A stretch of DNA of 64,000 nt, from NCBI GenBank assembly GCA_964030475.1, contig CAXIPT010000007.1:4280404-4344403 (forward strand), in the 5' to 3' direction. The position numbers and the translations under genes are program-made. The notes below the pieces were generated by a model that did not search any database, was not told where the DNA came from, and saw only the letters and a program-made list of their open reading frames with translations. The DNA comes from Tethya wilhelma (taxonomy: Eukaryota > Porifera > Demospongiae > Tethyida > Tethyidae). Shown here piece by piece: positions 1-11,449 of this stretch (the stretch's first letter is position 1; the number at the start of each line of letters is the position of its first letter).

Positions 1-1466
1 AGACCACAAGATAATGTCAACTGTCAAAGTTTACACGAGGAAGATGCACCTATAAAGTTGTATGATGATACTTCAAAGGTTTTTCAAGATCTACTCGATC
101 AAATTCAAAAAGTTCTTGGAAATCCTGGCATTGCTGAAGTGTTCACTTACCTCCAAGAGCTGTATGATTCATCATTGAATACATCTACAAAGACAGAAAA
201 GAATCGTTTTGTAAAATCCATTAAATGGATGAAAGGTATCATGTTATAAGTAAAGTTACATCCACGTGTGCATGTGTTTGTAATTGAGGGTCACTGGAAG
301 TGATGCGAGCTTGAGTGAAAATGCTCCGGGACTTGAGGCTATTTTGGCATCGTACCTTTGTCCTCTAAGCCCTGCCAAGACTCCAGCAATAGCAGACAGC
401 TTTTAGAGGGCAAGTAGAAACTAGCTCACACAGAGAAAGGAACGCAATTAAAGGAACTGTGTCAGTGTTTGTTTTGTTGCTAAAAATTACGTTCTCTGAC
501 GTTTTATGACCTTTTGTGACATTTTTGTTTTGTTTCTAGCGTGTTTTGGGTATCACATCTGGATACTCCATGTACTAAGTATATTGCTCATTTGTCAACA
601 AAAAATGTCACTAAATGCACACTTTTTATTTTTGGTAAGAAAACAGCACTAAATTTAATAGCGACACATTCCTTTAACAACATAATTAAGCCTCACCTTT
701 GACCCTGCTGTCAAAGTGGTGATATCTGCTGCTGATCCTAAGCAGCAGATACCAGTTGTTAGGCCAGCAGTCCACTCGCATTCCACAAGCTACTAATTGT
801 CTTACTGTAAACTTCCAACATTTTTACAGGGCAAGTGTGAGCTGTAGGTTTATCCAGCGTTTGAGTACGTAGAACAACTCTTTCTCTTTCTAAAAATCAA
901 GTCTGACTTCCAGCAGACGCTCCTATGTGGATCTAAACTGCCGTTTTCAGAGGCCATTCCAAGTGGTAGCGCTGAAGTAGGTCAAGAAAAAGTGGGAACA
1001 ATTTGTTTTGCCTAATACTGTGATAACAATTTTGGTATCAATCTGGATAGAGCTTCAAGAAAATCCAGTCACCAAAAGTTCCTGCAACTCACAAGTCCTA
1101 CTAGCTAGTTCCTCTATATGCATTTGAGCTTCGTTTGTTCGAAATAATATAGTTTCATTGTCTTATTCGGTTTTTCTTGCTCAAAAACGAGTCTTTTCTC
1201 GTCTCTGTGAAGTTTTTGCTGATTCAAATGTTAATAATGTGCGCACTATACGTGACGCTGTATGACGTAGTTCACTTGGAAAATGTAAATGCAAATCTTT
1301 TGACTTCTGCCATTTTTGCAATCAGCTGGCAAAGAAACTCGTTATTTGGCTAGCTGTGTTTCGTGTACAGCGACAGAGAAGCAGGCTTAAGCGAAAGTTC
1401 TCTCCTTATTACGCTTCTTTTGTGAAAGATTGGCTGCTCTATCACGCTTCTTTGTCGGATACGGGT

Positions 1467-1963
1467 GGTACCGTATTCGTTCTAATTACAGCACCGCTCC
1501 AAACTAAGAACCAAACAGCAAAATGAATTCTATTTCGGTTCCAATAGAGCACCATTCCCATTCTGGAATTAATTTTTTCTGGTGCGTAGCTAAATAGAAC
1601 GACCACAGACACGTGTTGTTGGGCATCATGGCTAGCGTTGTAGACGTGAAAACCACGGATGGCACTGTCTATGGTATGCTCAAAAGCACTTGCTGCAGCC
1701 ATCTCGAACGTTTTCAAGGTCTTAGAATAGAGGTGACAGGTCTCTTACTCAGTCTTCCACCACAGAAAAATCACGCAACACATGAACAGGAAATATGTAC
1801 TTGACCACACCCACTTCAAAAGTTCTAAGCTCGCTCTATTGCTAAGGTCCGCCCTAAATCAAGCACCATTCCTGACCAACGATTCTTTCCAGGTTCTAAT
1901 GGAGGTCCATTCTCAAAACGTAAATATTTTTTTTTGGTGCTGTAATTAGAACGAATACGGTAC
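1467..1963. mobile_element. Inverted-repeat element (MITE-like), about 0.5 kb
   Basis: The ends are inverted copies of each other: GGTACCGTATTCGTTCTAAT at 1467 and its complement ending at 1963, matching over about 28 bases including a CAGCACC segment. No transposase is inside; the short open frames here have no recognisable content. It lies in the long first intron of the broken gene copy. Confidence 0.65.
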
Positions 1964-2147
1964 TGGTAAGCCTTGTTAGCGATCTCAAAAATAGTCAGCC
2001 ATACTTTTAGCGCCTGTGATTCTATCAGGGCAGCACTATCTAAGCTACCTATCTAAGCACTCTTTTCGTGGCCTGTATTTTCCATAGCCCACAGAAAAAG
2101 TAGCATTTTAGCTCGAGGTCGCATCACTTCCGGTGAACTCCCGTGAC

Positions 2148-2170
2148 ACACACACACACACACACACACA
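2148..2170. repeat. (CA)n microsatellite
   Basis: A run of about 12 CA dinucleotides followed by CAGACAGACACACA. No coding potential. Confidence 0.9.
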
Positions 2171-2232
2171 GACAGACACACAAAACTTTGCTTATAATAT
2201 GATTGTACAAAACACTGCTTATGCATGTAATA

Positions 2233-2570
2233 CTAGTCTATCGAGCTAGACCCAATTTTTGCTCCACTATGACTGACACGGCGAAAAATGGGTCTAGCAG
2301 AGGTCGCTAAAGCTCATAATTGTCAAGCTGGTCAAAACTAAGTGGGTGCAACAATGTAAACATTACCATGTGTAGTCTAGTAGTGGCTGTTCGTAGAAGG
2401 CACATGCAGGTAACATCCTAGTGCATAAATTGATTTCTTCTGACCAATCAGATTTTAGTACGAGATTTTCTGTACTATTCAAGAGTGACCTCTGCTAAAC
2501 CCATTTTTCGCTGTGTTAGTCATAGGAAAGGGTTGTTAAAGCGAAAAATGGGTCTAGCTCGATAGACTAG
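2233..2570. mobile_element. Foldback MITE with 7-bp target duplication
   Basis: The left end CTAGTCTATCGAGCTAGACC is mirrored by the right end GGTCTAGCTCGATAGACTAG, followed inward by matching CAATTTTTGC and GCGAAAAATG. TGTAATA directly flanks both sides (2226-2232 and 2571-2577), consistent with a target-site duplication. Internal inverted pieces (AAAATGGGTCTAGC) are also present. Partial relatives occur at about 53465-53530 and 58150-58245. Confidence 0.75.
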
Positions 2571-2894
2571 TGTAATACTAGCTAGGATATGATCATTAAC
2601 ACTGACTCACTGTGGTGACCCAATTGGTTGTTCATGCAGAATCCTTGTCTGAATCAATTGAAGGTCAATCTGTCTGTCCAGTGCTGATGAAGAACTGGAT
2701 GTTCTGTGAGCTATTGTATTGGAAAGTAAGAAGGAATTGCAAAGTCTTTCTGTAGTGTCTGTAGTTGGTAAGCAGAAGATGGAACCCAGTAATTGTTATG
2801 AGTATCTTGAATGTGACAAGTGTGATGGACGAACTAGTAGTCTTGAAGCGTCTTTCGTTGATAAGTTAAAGGAAGGACGTTACGATAAGATTGG

Positions 2895-3018
2895 TGGTGC
2901 TGATGCCGACCCCCAGGAGATTGATGGTACTGATGCCGACCCCCAGGAGATTGGTGGTGCTGATGCCGACCCCCAGGAGATTGGTGGTGCTGATGCTGAC
3001 CTCCAGGAGATTGATGGT
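2895..3018 (+). repeat. 30-bp minisatellite inside the broken gene copy
   Basis: About four copies of a 30-base unit with core GCCGACCCCCAGGAGATTG. In the surviving frame each unit gives ten residues of the type GADADPQEIG. The intact downstream gene has only the single sequence NDEIDGE at this place, so the repeat grew after the duplication. Confidence 0.85.
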
Positions 3019-3462
3019 TGTAAAGGAGCCGAGCGTGAAGTTGAGCGCCGATGACTGTTTAAGATGTTCGATTCAAAAACGGAGGACAAATACAACAAAA
3101 ATACTCCTAGCTTATATAGCAAATCCTAGCCTATGACCTAATCCCTATACAAAACATCAAAGAAAATAAACCAATACAGGAAATTAGAACTAAAGAAAAA
3201 CCACAAGTAAAACCAATCACCAATGCATGTCTGACCATGTTGACCCTAGCACATACAAAATAAGGAAATAAACTCAAAAGTATAACTAGAAAATGAACAG
3301 ACATCATACATCAACAGCTCAGGTCACCTGGGATATTCAAACACATGAAAAGCCTAGATATTGCACCATCACACAACTATAAAGAAACCACATCCTCAAT
3401 AATAAATTCCTATACAAAATCTTCCTAAAAATAAATTTGTCAAATAAGTCCAATCCTTCACA
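3019..3462. mobile_element. Small AT-rich insertion with TGTRAAGGA ends
   Basis: Compared with the intact copy, about 440 bases interrupt the coding sequence here. The insertion starts TGTAAAGGA and ends TCCTTCACA, an inverted pair with one mismatch, and ATGGT occurs on both sides, consistent with a 5-bp target duplication. Coding similarity resumes at GGTGCTGATGCAG. No open reading frame of note is inside. It could be a nonautonomous DNA transposon; the family is not recognised. Confidence 0.55.
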
Positions 3463-4351
3463 ATGGTGCTGATGCAGTACTACTACATGTCTATGGTCAC
3501 CGCTCAATACAAGTGAGCTCCGACATCTTTCACCATGTCTTCACTTGTTGCGAGGCACATTGGCAACATTTACTGGAGTTCATCAAGCGTACAGATAAGT
3601 ATCGTACCGATCATGGGAACAGAAAGAAATTGCCTCGCATTTGGGATGAATCATGCAAAGACGCTAAGGCCTGGCTCGGTTTTGTTCAGCTCAGTCTCGG
3701 TAGCCTCTTCTGAAGATCGATTTTTAAACGAGTTTCCAATCATTTGTCAGGTAAAAATAAGGTTTTCTGATGGAGTAGAAAGAATGATTCCGATGATCTA
3801 TGGCCAGATTGTACGCCCCTCTCATATCGATGATACAAATGTAGACCCTTCACTGCGCCTAGAATCTTTTGCCTGGTGCTATGCAATTCCTTTAGTAAAA
3901 GATGTTCATGAAACTGTCTGCACCCTTCAACCAAAGTTTTGTGGCATAGCACACCATATCAACAGGTGGCTCAATGACCAACGGGATGTCTTTGTCCGAG
4001 GCTAAACGTGTGAGACTTATGATGCCAAAAAAGGATGAGCTAAAACTGGTCATTGGACATTTAAAAGAGAAGTGTGTTGTTGATGGAATGTACTGCATGT
4101 AACTAGTGGAAATAATGTTAGCTATCACCTTTTACTGTTAATCTTTTACGCTGTGTATAGAGTACCGGTAGACAGTCCGTATACTTTCCTATTGCTTTTG
4201 TATTTGCAGAGTTACGTAATACAGTATCCGGATTTTGGTTAAGCGCCGCGCGCCATTGAAATCACATGATGCATGATCATGTGATTCCTGGTAAGGTTAA
4301 GGGTCGAGTTTGAACCAGAGTGAGGTTGTTGTCCAGATTATCATCATCACC

Positions 4352-6228
4352 ATGGAACGAGGGGAAAAAGTGCCTTCTGATGTCACAGAACTGCCAGACA
4401 GTGATGTGAATCCTTCCAGAAAGACTGAACCAACGTTAACAGGATCCGAACTCACATATGTGCCGACACAAGATGAACACCCTATAAAAACGTTTGATAA
4501 CGTCATTCCACCGAAAGATTTTCAAGAACTACCCGATAAAGAGTTACCCGCTCCGATACAACCTAATGCTAAAGAGCAAGATGACCCCTCTAAGGTTTAT
4601 AGCCCATCTCAAGTTCAAGAAGTAGCTGAAAAATTTCCAGTGCCGACACATGTACAACTTGAGCTAAAACAAGGTAATCTTGATGCCCATTTGGCACACC
4701 CAAGTGAAGAAACTAAACAACCAAGTGGGCTGCATGATTCTATAATTGTGAGCCCTCCAAGTTTATCTCTAACAGCAAGAAGCAGTGTGTTAGACAATGT
4801 ACACATAAATGTGGAAATTTCTGGTAGTACACCAGATAATTGGGATGGAAAGTTGAGAAGAGTTTACTTTAGGGCAGAATATGAAAAGATAATGAAAGAA
4901 GAAGACGTAAAAGCATACATTAATAAAATGGAATCAGCTTCAAAGAAGATTGCAGGTGATGAAAATGTGAATTTTGAAAAGTACTTCTGGTTTAATCATG
5001 AGACACGTGCACCTCCGACGTTGTATGATGATGTTCAAAGAATGTTTAAAGATCTACTAGATCGTATTCAGGATATATTTGGCGTACGTGTGACTGCCAT
5101 AGTGTGCACCTACCTTCAAGAGAAGATTGATCAGTCTTTCAAGTTATCCTCAAAAAAAGAACAGAATCGATTTTTGGATTCCATTAAATGGATGAGCGGT
5201 AGGTAATTAGTACAAAAATAGTAATTGAGTATGTTCAATAATTTATTTCATATGCTTTTCCAAATACAGATTCATTGACTACAACACCGGATAATCCTGT
5301 CTGGCCTGTGCTGATGAAGAATTGGCTGTTGTGTGAGCTCTTACCACAGAAAATGGATGCGGTTGCACGCACAAAGACATTTTGTAGCATGTGTCTAACA
5401 TTGTCTACTGACTCCAATACAGCTGTTGCTATTCACAGCCATGTATATCCACAGCAACTTTTGAAAATCGTATGCCCCAGCACTCGCCAATCAAAATGCA
5501 TTTGGGATTCTCCCAGTCAGAAGAAGTTGGGTGCTAGTGACTCTTCGTGGTTGCTTGAATGCAAAGCTTGCGATGGGTTGACCAATAATCTTGAGGAAAA
5601 GTTTGCTAAGAAACTAAAGGATGGAAATGATGAGATTGATGGTGAATGTGCTGTTCTCTTGTATGTGTTTGGGGTTCGTAGCATTCAAGTGTCAACTAAT
5701 ATCAGTTATCACGTTGGCTCTTGCTGTAGGGAGCATAGAGAACAGTTAGTACGATTTATTAGCCAAGCTTTGAAGTTTCGAAAAGATTATTCAGAGCGTA
5801 AAAGATTGCCAGATTGTTGGGACGAATCATGTAAGGAAGCAAGGGAATCAGTCCTTTTTTGCGCAATCCCAAATGTGGGTACCGAATTTCTGAACGAGTT
5901 TCCGGTTTTGTGCCAATTCAGATTGCGTAATTCCAATGGGTCTGTTTCAACGATTCCCATAATCTATGGCCAGCTTGTACGTCCTTCTGACTCAACTGCC
6001 TGGTGCTATGCAATTCCACTAGTGAACAAAGAAGAGGTTCCAGCTCTTTCACCGATATTTCCCAAGATAGCACAGACCGTCAACCGATGGCTAAATGTCC
6101 AACGAAGGGAGTATATTGAGTCGTTGAGCTCTCAGATACAGAAAGAAATGCCATCTGAAAAGGACCTCAAACTTGTGGTTGGTCACCTAAGAGAAAAATG
6201 TGTTATTGAGGAAATAGTTGATGTTTGA
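4352..6228 (+). CDS. Unrecognised two-exon protein (about 601 aa), intact member of the tandem pair
   Basis: I do not recognise this protein. The start at 4352 is chosen for its strong context (CACCATGG). Exon 1 runs 4352-5198 and joins in frame (phase 1) to exon 2 at 5270-6228 through a consensus GTAGGT donor and CAG acceptor. The N-terminal 150 residues are hydrophilic and probably disordered, rich in Pro, Glu and Ser. Residues about 180-280 are helical in character (FRAEYEKIMKEEDVKAYINK; YLQEKIDQSF). Exon 2 carries several CxxC pairs (CSMC, CKAC), a DESCK motif and a conserved C-terminal part with LNEFPVLCQ, PIIYGQLVRP, AWCYAIPL and NRWLN; the Cys pairs could bind zinc. No signal peptide or membrane segment is seen. 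The broken copy upstream shows this is a duplicated family; retention of the C-terminal motifs in both suggests a folded domain there. Confidence 0.8.
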
Positions 6229-6577
6229 TGTTTTAATTGCCTTTGTGGCTTGTGGTTTGTTGCCCTTGTTATACATGACTCCATGTACCGATTCTTAACC
6301 TTTATAAGTTTTATTATTGTTTTTAATTGTTGTTTATACATTTTTGTATAATGTCTCATGTGTCTGGCAGACAGACAGTCATATTCATATTCGTATGTAT
6401 TGTCCATTTGTGTGTAATGCATATTATTCGGTTCCCAATTTCCAGTTTCCGGACCCACGTATGGCCCTGCCGATCCAAGCGGCGCGCGCGGGTCCAATTT
6501 GTTTTTTTGAATTTGAATATTTTGCGCGGCATTTCTAAGCTGAAAGTTTCAAAACTGGCAAGCCTAGACACATAAAT

Positions 6578-9500
6578 ATGCCAAATTCTAGACGAAGAAA
6601 GAAGCAGATAGCTGCCAACAGAAGACAGCTCGAAAGAGCTAAAAGAAGGCTCGAAGTTCTCCAAGAATTAAAAAACGAGACGTCGGACAAAGAGAATACC
6701 ACCCCAAGTTCTTCTGCTCCAGAAGTCACCACCCCTTCCAAGCCTAAGAAACTTCACACCGACCCGGAGCCATTTATTCAGGATCCTCCAGAGAGCGCTA
6801 CGTGTACTTATGAAGATGACAAGCTACAGTTGACGGGGTACGATTCAGATGGACACAGAGAAGCTGGATGGTTTGGTGGGATCTACAATTGGTGTCAGTC
6901 AGGACTCACACAGGTTGGTTAATATGAAGTATACCTCCTAGACTGGTAGTTGTAGCTGTGATATGCTAGTCAATAGATGACTAAACTCTTGAACACACAC
7001 TATTGCTATGAAAAGGATGAAAAAAAAAAGCCTAAGTCCCAAGTCCGGGCCTAGTGTGGTGCCTATCCCCACTCATAATCAATCATGCAGAAGTTAAAGA
7101 CTAAAAGGGTAGTCTAGTCCCTAGATAGACCCCATCTTTCGCTAGCTGACATTTTTCAATAATTTGCTGAAGGAGGTGGGCTCTAGATGGAAAGAGTCTA
7201 GGTACCAGACTATTTGAGTCCCACAGATATCTTTTTGTTTGATCACTCCATGTGTGATTTTGTCTTTCCCAACAGAGTGTTGAACTGGCCAAGGATGTGG
7301 TGTTTCCATCTCGTGTGCTCAAGCGTCAGTTGGAGGATGCTCAGTCCAGACTGAGAGAAATGGAGGAGGAGCTCAAGTCCATCAAGAACAAGGAGGAGAG
7401 AGAGAAAAAGAGAAGAAAGAAGATGAGGGTGAGAAAGAAATGTGCAACATTCACATAGCTGTGTATACAGAGAAATTGGTGTTGAAACAAACACCTACAT
7501 AAGAGATAGTTGTGACACAGCATGTAATGATCACTAGAGTTACATGTACATCTCTTAATGGTTCTACTTGAAAGTTGTCTGACCAGTTAGACTACTTGAA
7601 AGGAGCAATGGTTGTGTCCAGAGGAGGAACAACACGCAAGTGTCAATTCAATGCTTTTGCTGACTCAGCATGACAGGTCCATGTGACCAAATCCATTACC
7701 AAACTATGGTTGTCACGTGACTGGTATACACCGATAGATACTCACGTGTCGTACCTCCTCTGGGTTGTGTCAATATTGAGTCGTCTGATGTATTGTAATT
7801 TATGCTGGATACTGCACTGTATATTGTGTGACTTTGTTTATGTACAAAACCTATGACTTTTCTTCAGCAATCTATTGAGTCCACCGATGCCTTCAAGGTG
7901 CCCCCTCCCCCGCCTCCCCCTGCACCTCCTCCCCCTCCACCACCCCCACCCCCCTCACTGGTCTCGGAGCCAAGGAAAAGGATGACCAGGAGCAGGACAA
8001 CGAAACTGGAAAAGTTAGGAGGTCAGAAGTTACCGACTATCACGCTGGATGACATCAAGAGTGTGAAGCTGAAGAGCTCCAATGGAAGGAGAGGTGTCAA
8101 GGTAGGTTGTGGGCTACGTGGTTTCTATATACCTTGTGGATATTTTGTTTTTCAAGCTCCTTCTTTGTGGGTATTTCTTTTGATTTGCAAAGGAGGAACC
8201 TAGGCTATTTTACTTTAGTCCTGACTATTATTAGCCTCGTTCCTAGGCTCCCCACCTACCTTACACGTAAGGAAGGCTGGGAGCCTGGGAACAATGCTAA
8301 CTATTATGCATGTATGTGTACACGGTTAGCTGCAATCATAGTGATTGTGTTGTGGACTTAAATGTGGAGAGTGCATTTCTAGCCTATCCTTTCTCATGAA
8401 ATAACTCAAGCATTTACACACAGTCCTCTAGATATTATTGTACTTCGTGGTATTCACTTTGTACATTTTGTAGTAGATTTTTGAGTTTGGTCTGTAATAT
8501 ATGGCATTGTGTGCCACTATGGGTAGTGTGATTCTTGACGTTTAGCTTTTTTTTATGCATTAAATGTGTCCTCATACTACGTACAGAGAAATCGAACTCC
8601 TAGCAATGGTGGATTCGTTGTGTCTCTGGCTGACCTGAAGAATGTGAACCTCAGAAGGAGCAGTACTAGCAGTGGATCGTCAGGAAGGAGACAATCTCTC
8701 CACAGTGAATCAAGGTCAGCAAAGGCCTCTAACAACACTACATGTACACACTGGCCAGCCATAATTTTTCCGGTAGCTCTCCCATCTCTTCTAAAGTACA
8801 ATATCCACATAAAGATCTAGGTTTTGTTAATCAATTTTTTCTACAGGCATTCTCAAAAAAGATGGACTTTAGTAGGGTCTAGCAAAGTGTAATTGTGTTT
8901 TAATATCGAATCTGTCGATAAATTAATAATTCTATTTCTCTTTCTCTACACAGCACCAACCAAGTGGCTGAATTAGATTTCTTCAAGGTCAGGAATACCC
9001 TGAGAAGAGTGGAGTCCACGTTGACTCCCGGAGGTACCCTAGAGTGTCCCCGCAGGAAGAGGAGGTCATTGGACTGTGGGGAGGGGCCCACTCCTATGCT
9101 AACACGAGCACTCAAGAGAAAATTCAGAGTAAGTTTGAAACGATCACATCCATAATCCTCCCTTACACTTGTATCTGTATACCGTAGATAGGGAAATTTT
9201 CACCATTAAAACTTCGTCACGCAAGTGGCAAAAATTAAACATGCAAAAATTCAAAATGCATGGCGATCTTTACAGAATCGTGGCAAAAATTAAACAAGCA
9301 AAATTTCCTGATCTACAGGTACTCCATGTCAACATACTTTACATTTTGAATGTGTGGTGTGACATGGTAAAAATAATTTCCCTGTGTACAGTGAACGTAA
9401 TGTACTTTAGTGTGGTCACTAACGTATTATGTGCTTCAATGAATCCCTTGTATGACATTGTGTTAGTCTTGTTCCCAGGTTCCCCCTCTCATCTTTTGCA

Positions 9501-9810
9501 AAAAAAAAAAGCTAAGGGAGGGAGGGGCCAGGGATCGAGGCTAACATCGTGTTCCTATGTATACACTTTTGCAACATAATTTTATGCTTTGTGTGGTTTC
9601 TTCTCTTCCTTCCAGGCTGCCTGTCCGATGTCCCCCCTTCCCTCCCTGACCCCGAGTCCCGTGGTGTCCCCCTTACCCCCGTCCCCTCCCCCACCATCTG
9701 CACGGACCACCGCTCCACCCTCCCCTCCCCCCAACTCTTATCAGACCACCAACACCACCAACTCACCACATTCAGTACTAGAAGTTAGAGAAGTTTGTAG
9801 AGTACAGTAG
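6578..9810 (+). CDS. PRR11: PRR11 orthologue (proline-rich protein 11), six exons, about 406 aa
   Basis: Exons 6578-6913, 7276-7428, 7868-8101, 8587-8714, 8954-9128 and 9616-9810 join in frame at consensus GT-AG sites. The order of motifs matches vertebrate PRR11 as I remember it: basic N-terminus, GIYNWCQSGLTQ then FPSRVLKRQL in the first two exons, a coiled-coil-like Glu/Lys stretch, a long polyproline run (exon 3), ITLDDIKSVKLK and VVSLADLKNVNLR repeats (exons 3-4), LRRVESTLTPGGT and TPMLTRALKRKF (exon 5), and a Pro/Ser tail. Human PRR11 is 360 residues and is linked to cell-cycle progression and actin organisation; activity here is inferred from orthology. The polyproline run could bind SH3, EVH1 or profilin-type partners. 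Introns contain small mobile elements (7110-7214, 7619-7762, 8231-8299, 9180-9392, 9464-9543). The coding sequence shows no break. Confidence 0.93.
7110..7214. mobile_element. MITE of the TAGTCT-type, PRR11 intron 1
   Basis: The ends TAGTCTAGTCCCTAGA and TCTAGGTACCAGACTA are inverted repeats. This resembles the widespread TAGYCTCGTTCCCAGG type found at several other places in the window. Confidence 0.5.
7619..7762. mobile_element. 144-bp MITE with exact 9-bp target duplication, PRR11 intron 2
   Basis: Terminal inverted repeats begin CAGAGGAGG and end CCTCCTCTG, continuing inward as (T/A)AC(A/G)ACACG. GGTTGTGTC is repeated on both sides (7610-7618 and 7763-7771). A second copy with the same ends and its own 9-bp duplication lies at 31289-31441. 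A 9-bp duplication is typical of Mutator-like elements. Confidence 0.75.
8231..8299. mobile_element. Short TAGCCTCGTTCC-type MITE, PRR11 intron 3
   Basis: TTAGCCTCGTTCCTAGGCTCC is mirrored by GGGAGCCTGGGAACAATGCTAA. Other members are near 9464-9543, 31924-32010, 42785-42860, 51927-52005 and 53907-54002. Confidence 0.6.
9180..9392. mobile_element. TACCGTA-type MITE, PRR11 intron 5
   Basis: Begins TACCGTAGATAGGGAAATTTT and ends with the inverted AAATAATTTCCCTGTGTAC. The inner part holds repeated GGCAAAAATTAAAC segments. Similar elements are at 45575-45757 and 62848-63054. Confidence 0.5.
9464..9543. mobile_element. TAGTCTTGTTCCCAGG-type MITE
   Basis: TTAGTCTTGTTCCCAGGTTCC is mirrored by GGGGCCAGGGATCGAGGCTAA. 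It lies in PRR11 intron 5 just before the last exon. Confidence 0.55.
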
Positions 9811-11100
9811 TTATTGTTTGGATAGTTATCAATAATTTTTGTTTGTAAAATTTCAAAGTGCGGTCAGCCATCCATATAATTTCTAGTTCATTTGTAGCTA
9901 GCCACAAATAGCTAAATACACACCCTAAATTCTGTCTCTGAATCAGCTCCAAGAAGGTGATTCATACTTCATCTGATCCAGAGAACTGTCAATGGTGCAC
10001 ACAAAATTGACAATACCCTGTCAGGTGGTTTGGTGAGCCATAGCTCTCTCATGCAGCTCACCATCTTCCCAAGTGAGTTATAGACTCTTCTAGCTACTTG
10101 TCATGCTGAGAGAACGAGTGGGTCTGGCAAAGGTTACATTCTCTGAGATTCTTATCAATAAATATTTATATGCCTCATTGATCTCAGGTCTTCCTCTATT
10201 CCCTCCCCCTCCTTTTTTGTCTCTACAAAGTCAGTATGCTCTATTGCAAGTTGCTACTCAAGAAGCTAGATGAATATGTAAAGTAGTATCTGTAAAATTA
10301 TTGTATGCTGGCCTTATTTGTTGCAAGTAAAACTCAATTATTTAAAATAACGTTATTCATTAGTGAAATTATAGACAATATAGGAACCTCGGGTACTATA
10401 ATATTATTATCTATGGTGAAATCAACCTTGAGGAAACTTGATCGCCAGAGTTGAACTCTCACAGTTTCAAAAATGGATGTTGAAAATGTTTCAGTAATAG
10501 ACAAATTTGTATCTGTTGTTCCATAAGAATTAATAATCGAGTTATTATAGGGTGGTGCTTGGGGGGAGGGGTTCCCCCTCCTTTGGAGGGTCGTCGAGGC
10601 CCTTGGCTCTCTTCCTCCTGCCCAAGCACCTCGGGTTTAGCATGAGAGGAAAATGGGCATGGGGCCACCCCCTCCGCAATTATCTCGGGGGATGGAACCC
10701 GGAGGAGAAAACGCAAGGGGACAGGGTAATGATTTGGAAAATCCTGTCACAAGGGAATACGGGGCCCTGCCCTACCTGAGACTGTCCTCCAAATAAGGAT
10801 TACTCGGATTAAGCCAAAATCTGGGTAATGGTTGTGTGCATGCATGGATGGACGACAAGATGTTAACTATATATATATTACTAGACAGATGCAAGCATCT
10901 ATGGGGCGAGCCTGAGCGCATACAGTTTGTAAGACCACAGCATTGAGATTGGGAAGACAGTACATCGATGCTAAGCATAGATAGTAGAAATTGGCTTGAA
11001 ATTTCTGAGCGAAACCTAAAAGTAGTTTTCTAATTTGACGATCCGATTATTTCGATTTTGACAAGTCAGTGTTTTGTTTTCTTTCGCGACGATCCAGTCC
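9811..11100. other. Intergenic; no gene seen
   Basis: The first few hundred bases are probably the PRR11 3' untranslated region (AATAAA-like AT-rich sequence). The stretch 10545-10790 is locally GC-rich with G and C runs, unlike its surroundings, and may be a mobile fragment; I see no open frame with recognisable content. GGGGCGAGCCTGAGCGCA at about 10893 belongs to the same repeat as the ends at 11484 and 12293. Confidence 0.5.
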
Positions 11101-11110
11101 TATGGCTAGA

Positions 11111-11383
11111 TCATGCATGCATGGTGCAACTTGAGCGGAGTACGCAAGCGTGCAGTGTGCTAGCTGGATCGTAAGCGAAGTTTATGTATCGACTCCGACT
11201 CTTTCTTGGGTAAGACGAGCGTGCTGTTTCCCTCGGGCGTTTCATTTCTTCTACACTTTGAAGTCTCTTTTCTTGGTCATCAGGCGTTTCCCTAGCTATA
11301 CGTTCTCTGTACAGTTCTCTTCGCCGTGCAAGGCATTTTCTTCGATTATCTATGATCAACAGACTTAGCAAATCATTGCACAA
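11111..11383 (-). pseudogene. Fragment resembling an STPR-type repeat protein of mobile-element origin
   Basis: The minus strand reads a basic stretch with RRRELYRERIARETPDDQ and KRLQ, which resembles the ETPEERxxRL repeat (STPR type) found near the N-terminus of some helicase-carrying transposon proteins. Only about one and a half repeats are present and no helicase or other domain is nearby. It is probably a relic; chance similarity is possible. Confidence 0.35.
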
Positions 11384-11449
11384 TCGATTTCAATATTACA
11401 ACACTGCTTTCGAATAATTTGAATATACGGAAAGTGTCCACCGTGTACA

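Larger units (their letters stand above)
1..4101 (+). pseudogene. Broken tandem copy of the unknown Cys-containing protein gene that follows it
   Basis: This is a degraded first copy of the intact gene at 4352-6228. The window opens inside its first exon, which ends near 235 at a GT donor and aligns with the end of exon 1 of the intact copy (shared features: YDD, DLLD, YLQE, SIKWM). The second exon begins near 2639 after a CAG acceptor and keeps PVLMKNW and a CE motif, then loses about 60 residues and changes frame near 2715. A 30-bp repeat and a 440-bp insertion follow (separate entries). The rest resumes at about 3463 (WDESCK, FLNEFP, AWCYAIPL, NRWLN) but is shifted in frame near 3670-3715 and again near 4005. 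Intron 1 is unusually long (2.4 kb) and holds several inverted-repeat elements. At least three frame breaks make a normal product unlikely; a shortened alternative product cannot be excluded. Confidence 0.75.

Noticed and set aside
2880..3122. Short Ser/Ala/Pro repeat frames over the 30-bp minisatellite
   Set aside because: Shadow frames of a tandem repeat without start context or conserved flanks.
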